Below, piece after piece: positions 47,391 through 59,556 of a DNA stretch of 64,000 nucleotides. Numbering within the stretch: the stretch's first letter is position 1; every line of letters starts with the position of its first letter. The DNA is taken from positions 4,903,001 through 4,967,000 of the forward strand of contig JAGUCH010000008.1 of assembly GCA_019096065.1 (NCBI GenBank), given 5' to 3'. The DNA comes from Paracyclopina nana (taxonomy: Eukaryota; Arthropoda; Copepoda; Cyclopoida; Cyclopettidae). A program made the position numbers and the translations under genes. The notes beneath the pieces are model-generated. The model worked only from the letters and a program-made list of their open reading frames with translations, was not told where the DNA came from and did no database searches.

Positions 47391-49469
47391 TCATTTATTT
47401 TTATAGAGTGTCAACAGCCAATTGAAAAAATTATCTCGGTCCTTCCACATCGAATTTGGGATATTTTCACTACCGCGAGAACTTTTTGACCTTTGATGCT
47501 GCAAAAGTTCCTGTGGTTCAGGATGAATGATTCTTCTCTTTGATTTCGTGTTGTTGATGTTGCTTAATGCAAGGGAATCACTTCTGCTGCTGATCAAATT
47601 TTTCGGCTGAAAGAAGGGGAAAAATGACGTTATAGAACTTAGCTGTACATGATGCAAGTGCCATGACATTGAACTCACGTGAAATTTTATAGAGTAAACG
47701 GCATCATCAAATGCGTAATCATCCTCGTTTTCATCTAATGGCAAAATGAACTGACGGCTCGGTTTGAAAGGAATATGGCGAGATTTGCGAGTGGATGTGT
47801 CAACGTAATCATCTCCGAAGACATTGTAGTCATCGCTATCACTATAATCATACTCAGGTAGAATGGGCAAATCCGTCGGATTCACATTGTCTAGCACGGT
47901 AACTGCAGTGTCAAAGTCTATATTGTCGATGTCACCCGGGATTTTGGACAAGTCAAAGCCTGGAGGTAAGTTAAGCAAGGTATTGATTTGTCCCTCTGTC
48001 AGCTGAGACAGCTGCTCAACTTGCTTGGGCGTCAGCTGACTCAGCTGGTTCACTTGGGTGGGCTTTAGTTTACTCAGCTGAGATATTTGGTCACCTGAGA
48101 GCATATTCAGCTGCTCAATTGTGTTAGAGTCCAGCTCATTGAGCTGCTTCAATTTGGCAGGGTCAAGCTCAACTAAAATATCAATTTGATCTTGGCTCAA
48201 CTCGTTCAGCTGTTTAAGCTGATCGGCTGATAGTCTTGTCAGCTGATCCACTTGCGCTGGGGTCAGCTTGGTCAGCTGGGTCAGCTGCTCTGGCTTCAGT
48301 TTATTAAACTGGTCAATCTGCTGGGGTGTCAGCTGATTCAGCAGCTTGAGTTGCTCAGGGGTCAGCTTCTGCAGCTGCTCAACTTGCTCAGGGCTCAGCT
48401 GCTGCAGTAGATCAACTTGCTCTGGGCTCAGCTTTTGCAGTCGATCCACCTGCTCAGGATTCAGTTTTTGAAGCACTTCAATCTGACTAGGGGTCAGTTG
48501 ACTCAACTGGTCAACTTGTCTCGACTCAATTGGGTGAGCAATTTCACTTGCTCAGCTGACAGTTGATTGAACTGGTCAATTTGCTCGGGCGTGAGCTGAC
48601 TCAAAAATTGCACTTGCTCTGGAGTCAGTCTGCTGAGCATCTCCACTTGCACCGGAGTCAACTGGTTCAACTGCCTCACTTGTGTTGGGTTCAGCTGCTG
48701 CAACAGCTGCACTTGACTGGGAGAGAGCTGCATTAGTTGCTGAACTTGCTCAGCGCTCAGCTGGCTCAGCTGCTGAACTTGTTGCGGTGACAGCTGACTG
48801 AGTTGCTGCACTTGCTGAGGTTGAGTCGACTCAGTTGCATCACTTGTGACGGATTGAGACTCCTGAGTTGCTGAATTTGGTCAGGCGTGAGCTGACTCAG
48901 CAGGTTGACTTGAGTTGGGCTGAGTTGGCTGAGCTGACTTATTTGATCCTGGTTCAGCTGCCTCAGGAGCTGAATTTGCATGGGATCTAATTGCCTAAGT
49001 TGTTGCACAGTCTGAGCATCCAGTTGGCTCAGTTGCATCACAGTTGCTGAGTCTAGTTGAGAGAGCTGAGTCACAGTGGCTGGGTCAAGCTGCATCAGCT
49101 GCCTCAGCTGATCAGGCTGGAGCTGAGTGAGCAGCATGACCTGCTCAGAGCTGAGCATTCTCAGCATTTCCACCTGTTGCGGCTGGAGCATTCTCAGCTG
49201 TTTGATTTGCTCAGGCGTGAGCATTCTCAGCTGGTTGATTTGCTCCAGTGTGAGTCCACCAGTGAGGCTTCTGAAGGCGGCAAAGGCCGCCCCTCCAGCA
49301 GCAGCAAGGCCCAGTTTGGCAGCCCCTGCGGCTGCCAGCTTTGTGGCCAAGTCTCCCATGACAACGACTGAGGGTATGGCACCAAAATGGGAGCTGATTC
49401 ATAGCTCTTGATGAAGAACACAAGAAAGGCTATTGCTGTAATCCAACTGCTCCACCACTTGGACTTCAT
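47391..49469 (-). CDS. Secreted protein with ~39 tandem 11-residue repeats; frame broken three times
   Basis: It starts MKSKWWSSWITAIAFLVFFI (signal peptide) at 49469. An Ala-rich helix follows (LATKLAAAGAAKLGLAAAGG), shared with the small paralogue. From about 49254 to 47966 run some 39 units of 11 residues, consensus [S/T]PEQVxQLxQL, with nearly invariant Leu at two positions and S/T-P-E/x-Q helix caps. An acidic Asp/Tyr segment and a 72-bp intron (47678-47607) lead to a basic C-terminal exon (SKRRIIHPEPQE..FNWLLTLYKNK). The reading frame shifts by one base near 49385, 48821 and 48520, yet the repeat pattern continues across each. Either these are assembly indels or the gene is decaying. 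I do not recognise the family. Amphipathic helix/solenoid structure is inference. Confidence 0.7.
47966..49254 (-). repeat. 33-bp coding tandem repeat array, ~39 units
   Basis: The unit on the plus strand is close to CAGCTGACTCAGCTG..TTGCTC and its period is 33 bp throughout. Codon third positions vary widely between units while the amino-acid pattern stays, so the array is old and under protein-level constraint rather than freshly expanded. Confidence 0.85.
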
Positions 49470-52400
49470 TGGTAGAGCAAGATGCCAACAGCTGGCAGTA
49501 CCAAGTAAAGCCTTGATATAATTTCACGTCGTGTTTACCATAGGAAACGACATGCTGAACTGTGTACAGTGCTGGTATGTAGTTTTAGTAAAGGACCTTT
49601 TTCACATAAGTGCACATGCTGATGATGGAGTGGTGCGTGGCAGAATTTCGATGTCATCGCAAGCCGAAATTTTCAGCGGGACTGAGAACTTTGAACTTGG
49701 GAGTGGTGTCAGCCATGTAGGAAAATGATGAGCGCTCGCTTCAACACATGCAAAGTAACCTTGGTAAAAACCGGGAATTCGAAGCGTTCGAACGCGCGGC
49801 GGAGTTTACCTATGCTGTGGACACAGTACAACTTTGGCATATATGAGTTGTCAAGCTTCAGGAAGCTTTTAAGCTGATCCAAGTGTACGCATAGTGTGAA
49901 TTTTGGGAAAAATCTTTTGAATATTCAAAAAGCTAATTAATGCTTGCATCCTGTTCTTTCATTAATTAAAATACTCAATTCAATTGAAAATGCCCCTTTT
50001 GTGAATGTATTGTGCGCAATTTGAGACAATGCCTCGAAGTTGATATGGATCTCGTAAAGTGAGGATGTCCCATAAAAAATGTTCCATCATCAGCTTTTAT
50101 GATGCTTTTCTTTGCTATGTGTTAAACGCTTTATTGAGCAAACAATTATACGACTACGATGATGCAGAAGAGACCATCGACGATTTTTGTCAGAAGGTAC
50201 AGGAAAAATCCAGTTGCATTATTATTGCAAAATGTTTCTCAATACCATATGGCTCACATAATTGGATACCAAGTAACGAAGTAAGACACAAATTAGACGC
50301 CAATAATTCTCTTCAATTTTTATCTTTGATTAGAGTTCAAATAATTGCCTGTATTTTCTCGGCAAATTGCAAGAGTTTAATAATGCGTAACAACGTTGAC
50401 GCAGCCATAAATCAAACAATTGTATATTATGGCTGCCTTTAAAATAGACTACTATTCAGCCCTGGTAATTGCAATAAAAACTAGCTCTTTTACTATAGGA
50501 GCAAGCCACAAGTTTCCCGACCGGATGATCAGGGATTTCGTGTTCTTGAGCAAATCCGTTAATTTCTTGCTCATGTAGAATCTCGTACAATACCACTGGA
50601 ATATAAATCGAATTAAAGCCGAATGGAAGGAAACTTCTTAAGAACGACCCATTTTAAAAAGTTTTTCCAAGGCCAACAAAAATTCTTTGACTTTAACTTC
50701 TGCTAATAACTCATGATTGGTACCACAATGTATCATTTGTCCTCTTTTTATGATTTTTAACATTTCTTTCAAAAAGTGGACTGACCACGCACGAGGTTAT
50801 CAAGTCTCTTATCAGTACATGTTGAGTAGTCCAAAGATGCCCACCATAAGACCTTTTTTATTTTTGCTTTAGCATAGGGACAATATTGTGAAGGTCGGAA
50901 TGCCACATTGTCATTCTCTGCTTAGTAGTGCAGAGGTCAAATGTCCAAGCAAACTCTAAAAGAGGAAGAAGAAGATCTTCGTCTAGTTGGAACTTTGTAG
51001 ATTTATTGGTGATGGGTGAGGATACTGCGAGCTTGGTATATCCCAGATGATCATCGATAATTCGACCTTGGTATAAAGAAAAACATCCAAATAAAGCTCA
51101 GCCTAGTTTTTTCATTTTGGCTCCTGCTACAGAATTAAGAATCAATGACCTTAAAAAGCCAACTTTGAGGAAATGTCATTCTTGTTAGACATGGCTAAAG
51201 CTAAAAATGGGCTCGGTTTTCCAGCCTTTTGAGCCGCAAATTTGCGCGTCATTAATGCTTTTTCTAAAGTCATTTCAAGCCAAATTGGGATAAGATATTA
51301 AAAACCCAGTGCATGACTTGCAATGCAAGCTCAACAGCAAATGTCAACTTTGCAATTTTGATACCATATATCAGCATAAGATTTCACTCTGAGCATGCTA
51401 TAGCAATTGTGAAAAATCCTTGAGATTGAGAAAGGTGATGTCATCAATCCCCATCACGGATGCTAAATTCAGACCAACCCATTGTACCATTCAATCTTGA
51501 ATTACAGTCAAAACACAATAACTGAAAAGGTCATAATATTGCAAAAATCTACCCCCTAAAAGCATATGTTGAATGAGGTGATTAAAAAATAAACCATCTG
51601 GTGTATTACTGGCCTCGAACTTTTACTCTGGACAATTCCAACTGCTGAGATAAATGGGGCATTCAATTACTCTTTAGAGTGTAGCCTTAACCTTGCAGCG
51701 CGCTTTTTTCTATCCCGGCCTAGTCCATTTAAAGCGAGGCGTGACAAAAAGTATGGTTGACTTTTGCACAAAACTTCTTAAGAAAAAGGGAGAAAATAAG
51801 CTCTGTAATACACTAAAGGTCAGGTGGTAATGTGTGACAAATTGGAGAATGACATGTCGAATTCTAACGTACATACTATAATACACAAGCGGAAAATTCA
51901 TGTTCAGGTCAAGTGTCAATATTTTCGCCTTGCCACGTGGAACTGAAAAAGAGTGATGCTACTCAGCTTTAATGCATTTATTACCGTAGCTACTGCAATT
52001 TCACTGGATGCTTCTACCCTATAATTATTACTGTAGTATAGCATATAACAGCTCCACGTTGAAGCCTTGGAATCAAAACTAGCTGATCTACTCTGGTGCT
52101 CAGTCGATCATGGCAAACTGTGATCTCAATTCAGCAGTTGCACTGTGACCAAATGTGGCGTCCGCCATTGTGAGTGTGTGTGATTCAGATTCAGGAAAGC
52201 AACCTTCAAATGTCATTTGTCTAGATGACTCATTTAACCCTAGCATTTCTCGAGTAGAGCCAATAATCTACACGTCTTGATACTACAAGCAAGGTTATGC
52301 TAGCATACAGCATTTTTACTATGTGCCTAGCCTTTAATGCTACTACGCGCAAAGTGAATGAATAAGACAAATTGGACATTGCTACTGCACACGTGTGTGG

Positions 52401-54650
52401 TGAAGAAATGCACTCACTTTGAAGCCTCCAGCAATTTTTTATCATCATTTCCACACTCAGCTCGAAGATGATTCTGGTGTCCGATGGTGGCCTCCCATGA
52501 CCTCCCAAGGTGAGAGTGGCAAAAAAACGTGATTTTACTATCATCAGCCTCTCATTGAGGCTCTAATGAGGTGCTCATCTACATTTGATGGAAGGAAATC
52601 CTTTAACGCATGGAAAATAATGAATGACGCATTTCATTTCAGAAGACTTGAATGAAAGTTACCCATTAGGCATCATTAACTGATTCCTTGATTTTTTAAG
52701 GGCTGCACCAAAAATATGTAATTAAGTCAATCCTGTTGATTTTCTAATTCGAAAACAAGACAAATGCACAATCAAGCTATATTATAGTTTTTCTTAATTT
52801 TTAGCTTTTAATTAGTATTTTATGCAAATATATCAAAATAAAAACATTACTGATGCAAGGTTTAAATTCGAGAGAGTTTGGAGCAGATGAACATCACATA
52901 CCGTAGAACAGCATAAGAATTTGAATGGCTTTGTAGTACAACAGCAGGGTGCATATGTGCTGGGAAAAATGGGTGTGACTTATGGATAAGTTGTTTATCA
53001 TATTTTTAGCAAGGCCATCTCTCACTATGATTGTTCCTTTACCCCCAAAGAAGACGATGAAGAGAAGAAGACGGTGATTTACCAATCATTCATGTCTATA
53101 AAGGAAATAGTTTCTCACTGCCTACGCGCAGCTTTATTTTGATGCAATCTCACATTGGATATTACGAACGGGGCTAAAATTGCCAGGCTCAACGACGAAG
53201 ACTTGATTGCCGAGAAAATGTCAAAAAGCCATCATCTTGTCCTTCCTCAAGATTCATTCTTCGTTTGCTCATGAATGAGAAGTGCCAAGGGTTTGGCAAA
53301 GAAACAATTCAAGACACCCACGTTTGTAGCGCGCGCACGGGAAAAATCAACCTCGGAAATGACACACTAAACGCAAGGTTGAGTTATGCAAATGGATTCA
53401 AAAAGTGAGAAAATAATGAATTTATGAGCTTTGGCATACCCTGAAAATACCCTCGAATGGCTCTTCGAATTATCAACCTTGGAAGACCACCTATAACACC
53501 AATTAAAAACTTTTGGCGTGAAGAAAGGTTGCCATGAACCAATTTTCTCGCTCCTCGGCCCATCATTTGATATAGGGAACTAATTTATTAAGGACGAGAC
53601 ATGAATAAAAATGCCGGAAAAGGTCAGGTGTCCTTGAGCTCTATCTATTCCTACTAGACCACAACTTGCGAAATCTCGTAGATTCGTGGAAGCAATTCTA
53701 AAAAAGGGTCGAGACATTCACGATTTGCAGCGAATTGTCCTCAAGGATTCGCCTGAAATCGATACATCTAGTAACTTTTGCCCCGCGTGATCAAAGGTAT
53801 ACGAGGTCAATGAGCGTGCATGTTGAGAGGTTGCGTTATTTGAAAGCTCTCATGTTCCGTTAATATCCGCATTTCACATCGCAAATGCATTGTTTCACGA
53901 CATAGAGGAAAGATGACTTCCATTTCGTTTGGGTACAATAATTTTGCTGTATTTTACCACTTCGTTATTATTTTTTGGGATTTCGTGTAAATTCTTATGT
54001 AAAGATTGACGAAAGCACGTTCTAATGGAAAAAGGGCAACCTCAGATTCGGCCTTCTAAAAATATGACCTAATAATTGTAATAAATTGTTTTATAGATGG
54101 TTAGACAAATATTTATTCATATTATTATCACGGATTTTTTGTAACAACTACAAGCAGAAGCTTTGGCAGTTCCACTTGGGTAGAAAAGTCAATTTAACAA
54201 TATCTCTTTGAAGTGATATGGCAGGTTTTTTCCAATAAGCATGAAATCGTGCCAAAGGGACCTCACCAGTTGATGACCAGTTGATGATGATGTCAAGCAT
54301 CCACAATTATTGTTCACGTGCCCTTTGGCACCAATAATTTTCCTTTTTTGCTGGGCCCATCAATAATCGGAAATCCACTTCGATGTGCAAACGCGCAGAA
54401 AGGGCATGCAATGAAAATTAAAAACTTATCGGTTAATTTGACATAGAATGTGAAACACCGCACTTTGCCTTCGTTTGAGGGGCTTCTATAGTTTCATTAC
54501 ATGACTCGCGTTCTTTTTTAGCCTCAAAGCAGCCGAGCTGGGTCGGGCTAACGCAGCGCAATCAAAATGCCACCTACATGTGGCAAATGAAGCTATTTCG
54601 CCAAACACAATTAAAACCTTTGAATAAAATACTATCTCGTGTTTCATCGG
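49470..54650. other. Gene-poor stretch, 5.2 kb
   Basis: AT-rich, with no supported gene. The longest frame, 50059-50442 (+), begins at a non-ATG codon and has no domain or signal, so it is not called. Confidence 0.5.
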
Positions 54651-57541
54651 AGCTATACGTAACGATTAAAAGTCGACTTCTGGAGCAAGCTCCTCGCAAT
54701 AATTAATGAAGTGGACCAAGTTTTCGGCGTGGAAGGATCAAAGTTTGCGGCAAGGCGTTGTCCGCTCGCAGCAGTTTTAAAAGGCTTAAAGGAGACGCAG
54801 TTCGCTTTGCGGCACTTTGCCCGCATATTTGGAGTCTCGCCCAATAATGCACGGCAATAAAGCGATCGATTAGCGATGATTAGCGGAAAGAAAGTCAGTC
54901 CTCCGTCGCGCACAATCGGATGGTAACAGCCATCTCTGTCTGAGCTTGAACACCGGTCGATATTTCTGTCTGGGACCTTTAAACGAGCTTATGCATCCCT
55001 CGCTCCCTTTTCCCTCCGCCGAAGGAATACAGCGAAGAAGTCGTCGTATCGCAGGGCAAAGTACCGGCTACGGTTGTAGCGGCAGTGCGGTCGCAAGCTG
55101 GCCTAGATAATGCGACACAGTGGGCAGAGATGGCGCAAAAAAGCGCTATAGCAGATTGGAGCAAAGCGTTTCATGAATGCCGAGCGTGGAAATGGCGTTT
55201 GAGCTCTCTTTTTCAAGGCATGCAGCCTATGTAGAACGCGTAGTTAGCCTCTTTCTTTCGAGCCTGCTGCGGTAAAAATTTTCACTTACAGTGCTTTCAA
55301 TCTAACGTCCGGCTTGACCGCAAAAGTAGCCAACGGTAGCTAGCGCGTTTGGGCCTTAAAAGACTTCCCGAAAAGGTCCTTTTATGGATTTTTAAAACTT
55401 CCAATAGCGATGCGAAAGCCGCGTCAATTCGCGCGGCTCGAGGGACATCCTTCGCGTTCGCAGCTTCGACGGTTGATCCAATTAAACGAGCTATTTCACA
55501 GTTGGCAACACCTGACTAGATGGAGTTCCCTGTAGTGCTTTCTCTTTTACAACTAGGGTAGGGTGTCTAAAAAAGCGCTGGCTATCGCGAGCGCTCTCCT
55601 TTCTCCTTCTTTTTTTAAGGAGAGCGCGAGATTCGTCCTTTGTGTGTTGTTATGGCGTGTAGTCGTCGTCGTCGCGCAGAATGTGTGTGCCTAGTCGTGG
55701 ACTCGGCCTAGAATTAGGTCAACGTCCCTTCAGCGGAGAACGCAGCGGCAAAAATTGTCTTTTTCCTCGCGCCGTTAAAGCTCCAGTCGCGCACTGGACA
55801 CCGCTCGCATCGCACATCAAAGGCTCGGCCCTAATGGCTGCAAACGGTGAGTGACGTTCAAAGTCGGCTTTTAACGAAGGCGTGACTGCCATCTTCGTTA
55901 ACGACGAGCATTCGCTTTAGCAAAGGAAAGCCAACGTCGCTTGAAAAGTCCAAAGCGATCAAGACCGCATGCCCAGTTGCGGTGGATTCCGGTTGTCTTT
56001 TTTTGCATCCTCGCGTGAGTCATTACACTGTATATATCTTTCGATCGTTGACCGCATTTTTCGTTTCAACAAAACTATCCTGTTTTTATGACCCACTGCC
56101 GCAATGCCTGGTGCCGGGCAAGGCAAATGCAAGCCGCGAACGTGCCTTTAAAGCACGTCGCATCCTAATCGCGAACGAGGCGCTTTAATGAGCTTCAAAG
56201 CACGGATTTGATCATTTTCCGCCTTTTATTGAAAAATTCGCGACCAGTCCATGGGCTTGCGCGTCTGGCATCGATGCACTTTCAACACGGGTCCAGACGC
56301 GTGCATTTGCCATCCTTTTATCCGGATCCGATGCCCGAGTTGGACCCATTCGATTCGCGAATCGCGAAGGCGGATCGAGAAAGTGAAATCATCTCGAGGA
56401 TTTTGCGCATGCATTGTTTTAGAAAGTTGGGCCGGGGTTTGCACTTGCACGAGAGGCGCCCGCCGCTCCATCCCAGCATGGGTGGTTTTCAGACAAGACG
56501 GAATGCAAAATGCATCCAGAGTCATCGACCTCGGGCCCGCGAGAGTCGAGACTCGCGAATTCCGAATAAACGGGAACACGTGCGCGCACGGATATTCCGC
56601 CAAACGGCCGGGCGTCCGCCCAGCTGCACCGCGACCCCCGACCATTTCGCGACTTTTGCGGAACGTCAACAAAGCCGTCACGTGGTTGGCCGTTGAGCCG
56701 TTTCAGGCCTCGCAGCAGCAGCCGAGGTTCGCGCAGACACTGCAAGATGGCGCCGCGAGGCGTCGCGCCGGCTGTGACAGCTGAAAAGCTGCCCGCCCGC
56801 CGTCCTTACTCCTAAGCCGGGCATGCGGGGCCGGAGCTTAAAAAAGAGCTTGATAGCTGATCATCGACGCGTCGGCTTTGAGCCAAGGCTTGCTTTTTTG
56901 CCAAGCGCTCTTGGCGCGCCGAAACATGTGAGTACGTGAGCGATGCGGTGGACCGACTTAGGTCCGGGCTGTTGCCCGGCAAAGCCAGTCAGTCTCGCTT
57001 CTCGGCCCGACGGCTAAATTTGTCATTTCCCATCTTCCAGTGAACGCCACCAGCTGCTGCCTTTTTGGACGAGACTCTGAGGATCACGGGGTTTCCCAAC
57101 TCTGAGGATGGGCCCGAGCATAGGGAAAGGCGGACTCGTGCACCAGCCACCGTTACTTTCTTTGCAAAAGGCCACGCCGGATCGGATGATGGGACGTTCG
57201 CCATTTTCCCAGTGCTTGCCCTCCGACTTTGCACACTCTGCCGCTGCTGCTGCTAACGCAGCGGCCGTGGCCGCCGCCAACTTCGAGCATTTGCGAATTC
57301 AATGCCTGCTTCACTTTGCTCACCGCCAGAGGGACGACACCATTGCGAAAAAGGCCGACCACATCGCACCCTTGCCCCAAAGGTTCCCCACGAGGTAGGC
57401 CCCATCTGTGTCCGGCTCACCACTCGATGCCCGCGAAGAAGCCTTCGAAGGCTTTCTTTCGGTTGGCTCCGCGAGCCGCCACCGATTTTTCAAAATGGCG
57501 ACCGAAGAAGAAGATTGCCAATTTCCAGCCAGGCTGACAGC
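54651..57541 (+). promoter_or_regulatory. CpG-rich tract upstream of mir-100/let-7, probable promoter and 5' exon(s)
   Basis: CpG density rises sharply here compared with the flanks and falls after about 57.9 kb. An exon-like segment ends at a strong donor, AACG|GTGAGT, at 55846/55847, just after an ATG (55834). A second donor-like ACAT|GTGAGTACG lies near 56929. These could be exons of the let-7-complex primary transcript. Long overlapping frames on both strands (for example 56208-56784) reflect high GC and show no family signal. Confidence 0.45.
55591..55627. repeat. 11-bp perfect hairpin in the CpG-rich tract
   Basis: GCGCTCTCCTT (55591-55601) and its exact reverse complement AAGGAGAGCGC (55617-55627) enclose a pyrimidine-rich 15-nt loop. 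Confidence 0.6.
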
Positions 57542-57610
57542 AACCCGTAGATCCGAACTTGTGTGGCCTTTATGTTGAGATGCAAGGGCGCATCTAAGGG
57601 GAGCCTGTCG
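57535..57610 (+). ncRNA. mir-100: mir-100 precursor
   Basis: The mature 5p sequence AACCCGTAGATCCGAACTTG plus TG lies at 57542-57563 and is identical to bilaterian miR-100 (miR-10 family, seed ACCCGUA). A 3' arm around 57582-57602 (CAAGGGCGCATCTAAGGGGA) pairs with it, CCC:GGG, TAGAT:ATCTA and CTTG:CAAG blocks leaving a short loop. In arthropods miR-100 is co-transcribed with let-7 and induced by ecdysone in developmental timing. It lies 103 bp upstream of let-7 on the same strand, consistent with one primary transcript. Confidence 0.93.
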
Positions 57611-57654
57611 GCTGGCAGCCTTCGTCCACGGAATTCTTCTTGAGGGGGGTCGAA

Positions 57655-57735
57655 CGCGGGATGAGTTGAGGTAGTAGGTTGTATAGTTGAACCTCTTGAA
57701 CCCACTGTACAGCTTGCTAGCTTTGCTCACGAGCA
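57655..57735 (+). ncRNA. let-7: let-7 precursor
   Basis: The mature 5p sequence TGAGGTAGTAGGTTGTATAG plus TT lies at 57667-57688, an exact match to the universally conserved let-7. The 3p arm CTGTACAGCTTGCTAGCTTT plus GC at 57705-57726 pairs with it (TTGTATAG with CTGTACAG, then GTAGTAGG with CTTGCTAG allowing G:U) across a ~16-nt loop. let-7 is the heterochronic regulator of late developmental transitions. miR-125, usually the third member of the cluster, is not seen in the remaining 6.3 kb. Confidence 0.97.
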
Positions 57736-59556
57736 AGATCTTCTGGGACGCCATTGGCCCATCCGTCGTCTCCTTGTTGGGGAGGACAAACAAATTGTTT
57801 ACGCCCACTGTGCGAGAAATGCATCTGCACCCTCTGTGCTGCTGCACCCTCACATGGGATTGGCCAGCAATTTCACCTGGAGTTGCCGGCTGCTACTGCT
57901 ACTGCAGTTTCTCAATAATGTGCCCACTATCTGGCCCTTGCCCTGCTAATATTGCTTTTCCCCCTGGACCAACGACGCAGCAGCGGTCACATTGGTATTT
58001 GATGTGATAGAAGACCAGCAGCAGCCACCCTTGACAAAAATCCACCTCCCACTCTTGACCGTGACTACTTTTACTTCTCGTCGCGTTGTCAATTGAACAG
58101 GTTTACTTCTAGTGTATATTATGATGGCTTCAAGTCGTTAGGGGCGAGCAGCTGCAAGCCCTAATAGTGTTTGAAAAAACCCAAGAAGAAGCATCAGAAG
58201 AAAAAGAAGTTTTTGCTGTTCAGCTCATATAGGGGATAGAATCTAGGTCGGAGGGGGCACACACACAAGAAAACGTCATCATTGTGGACGCCAGTCACAA
58301 AGATTCAGCTGCCTTGCTGCTCCTGCTCCCGCTGCTGCTGCTGCTGCTGCTGGTGTTGGGGCGGTCCAACTTTTGCTCTCTCTTTCTCCTTTACACGGTT
58401 GATATTATAAGCCTTCTTCTGCTTCCTCAGACTTGGCCACGCTTTTGGCTCTTCTGGCTTTTTGACCCGTATCACATGCCCGCACCACATATTATCTACT
58501 CACTTCTAATTGCAGAAATTAATTTGCAAACTGCTTCATTTTTCGTCCCATTACAACTGTAGGTTCCAGAAGCTAATTTTGGGAAAATGCGAATTAGGAG
58601 GGGAGAGCATTGCCACAAAGCTTGGTCTACTACCGACAAGAATTGGTTTCTATTCATGGAGATGAGTACAAATGTGCCAGGTCATGGTTCAATCAATTTT
58701 ACAATCTTCACAGTTCAGTTGGAAGAAGAAGGAGACCATTATTATATATGCAGTGTTTACCCTAACCTCCTTCGTCTTCTTCTTCTTGTTGTCGTTGTCG
58801 GTGGTGGTGGTGGTTGGGCTGGCCAAGAAGAGAGTGGAAACAAGATTTTGCGCACCTGCTGTTTTATGAAGCTGCCTTTTCTGCCAAGGGGGCCAATTTT
58901 GCAGCAACTCAAGACGGGCTGCACAATGGCAGAAATTATAAAATTGGACAACAAGGCCTGCTTCCATGGAAGAAACACGTGACATTTTACCTGGCCATGC
59001 AAAGGACAGCAACGTGTGCGAATAATGTTACGTTATTGATTCAAGCTGTTGCAAACTATCAAATTGCCTCCTCTGCTGATTTTATTCCACGAATACAACA
59101 ACTAAATTGGCATTCTGTTCGTTTTAATCCACCGACAAAGAGCTGCTGAGAGTTGAGTGCGCAAAAAAAAAACGGGATTCCTTCGATCATTCCTCTTCAC
59201 TGACAAGATCACTGCAAACCAGAATAATTTTGTTCTTGTATACAACGTCTCAACCTTTAGCAAAGCTGCAAAAAACGAGTCGTGTGATCTTTTTGCCAAA
59301 ATTGGGAGCTGCTTCAAGCTTCAAGCTTCAGTTCATCATGCAACGCTACAGATTTGCAAAAATGAAGCACCGCTCTCGAGAGCGAGTGGAGAGTGAGCAA
59401 CTAAGTAGGAATTTATTTAGTTTTAGGATGTGATAACATTCCACCACATCCCACATTCATGAAATGTTCATCCACCCGCTTACTTAAAATCTTACGAAAA
59501 GTCCTCAATTTTGGGCTAGTTACTCAGGGAAAATTGCAAAATATGGTCATCTAGCC

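Noticed and set aside
50059-50442. 127-residue plus-strand frame
   Set aside because: Starts at a non-ATG codon, has no signal peptide or domain, and lies in AT-rich intergenic DNA.
56208-56784. Long overlapping plus- and minus-strand frames (150-177 residues)
   Set aside because: They lie in the GC-rich tract, where stops are rare, and several frames on both strands are open at once with no family signal.
57320-57853. 177-residue minus-strand frame across mir-100 and let-7
   Set aside because: Antisense to two exact microRNA hairpins and in high-GC sequence; no protein family signal.
58587-59012. Overlapping frames of 81-131 residues on both strands
   Set aside because: Low-complexity TTC/GTC runs create them; no splice or homology support.
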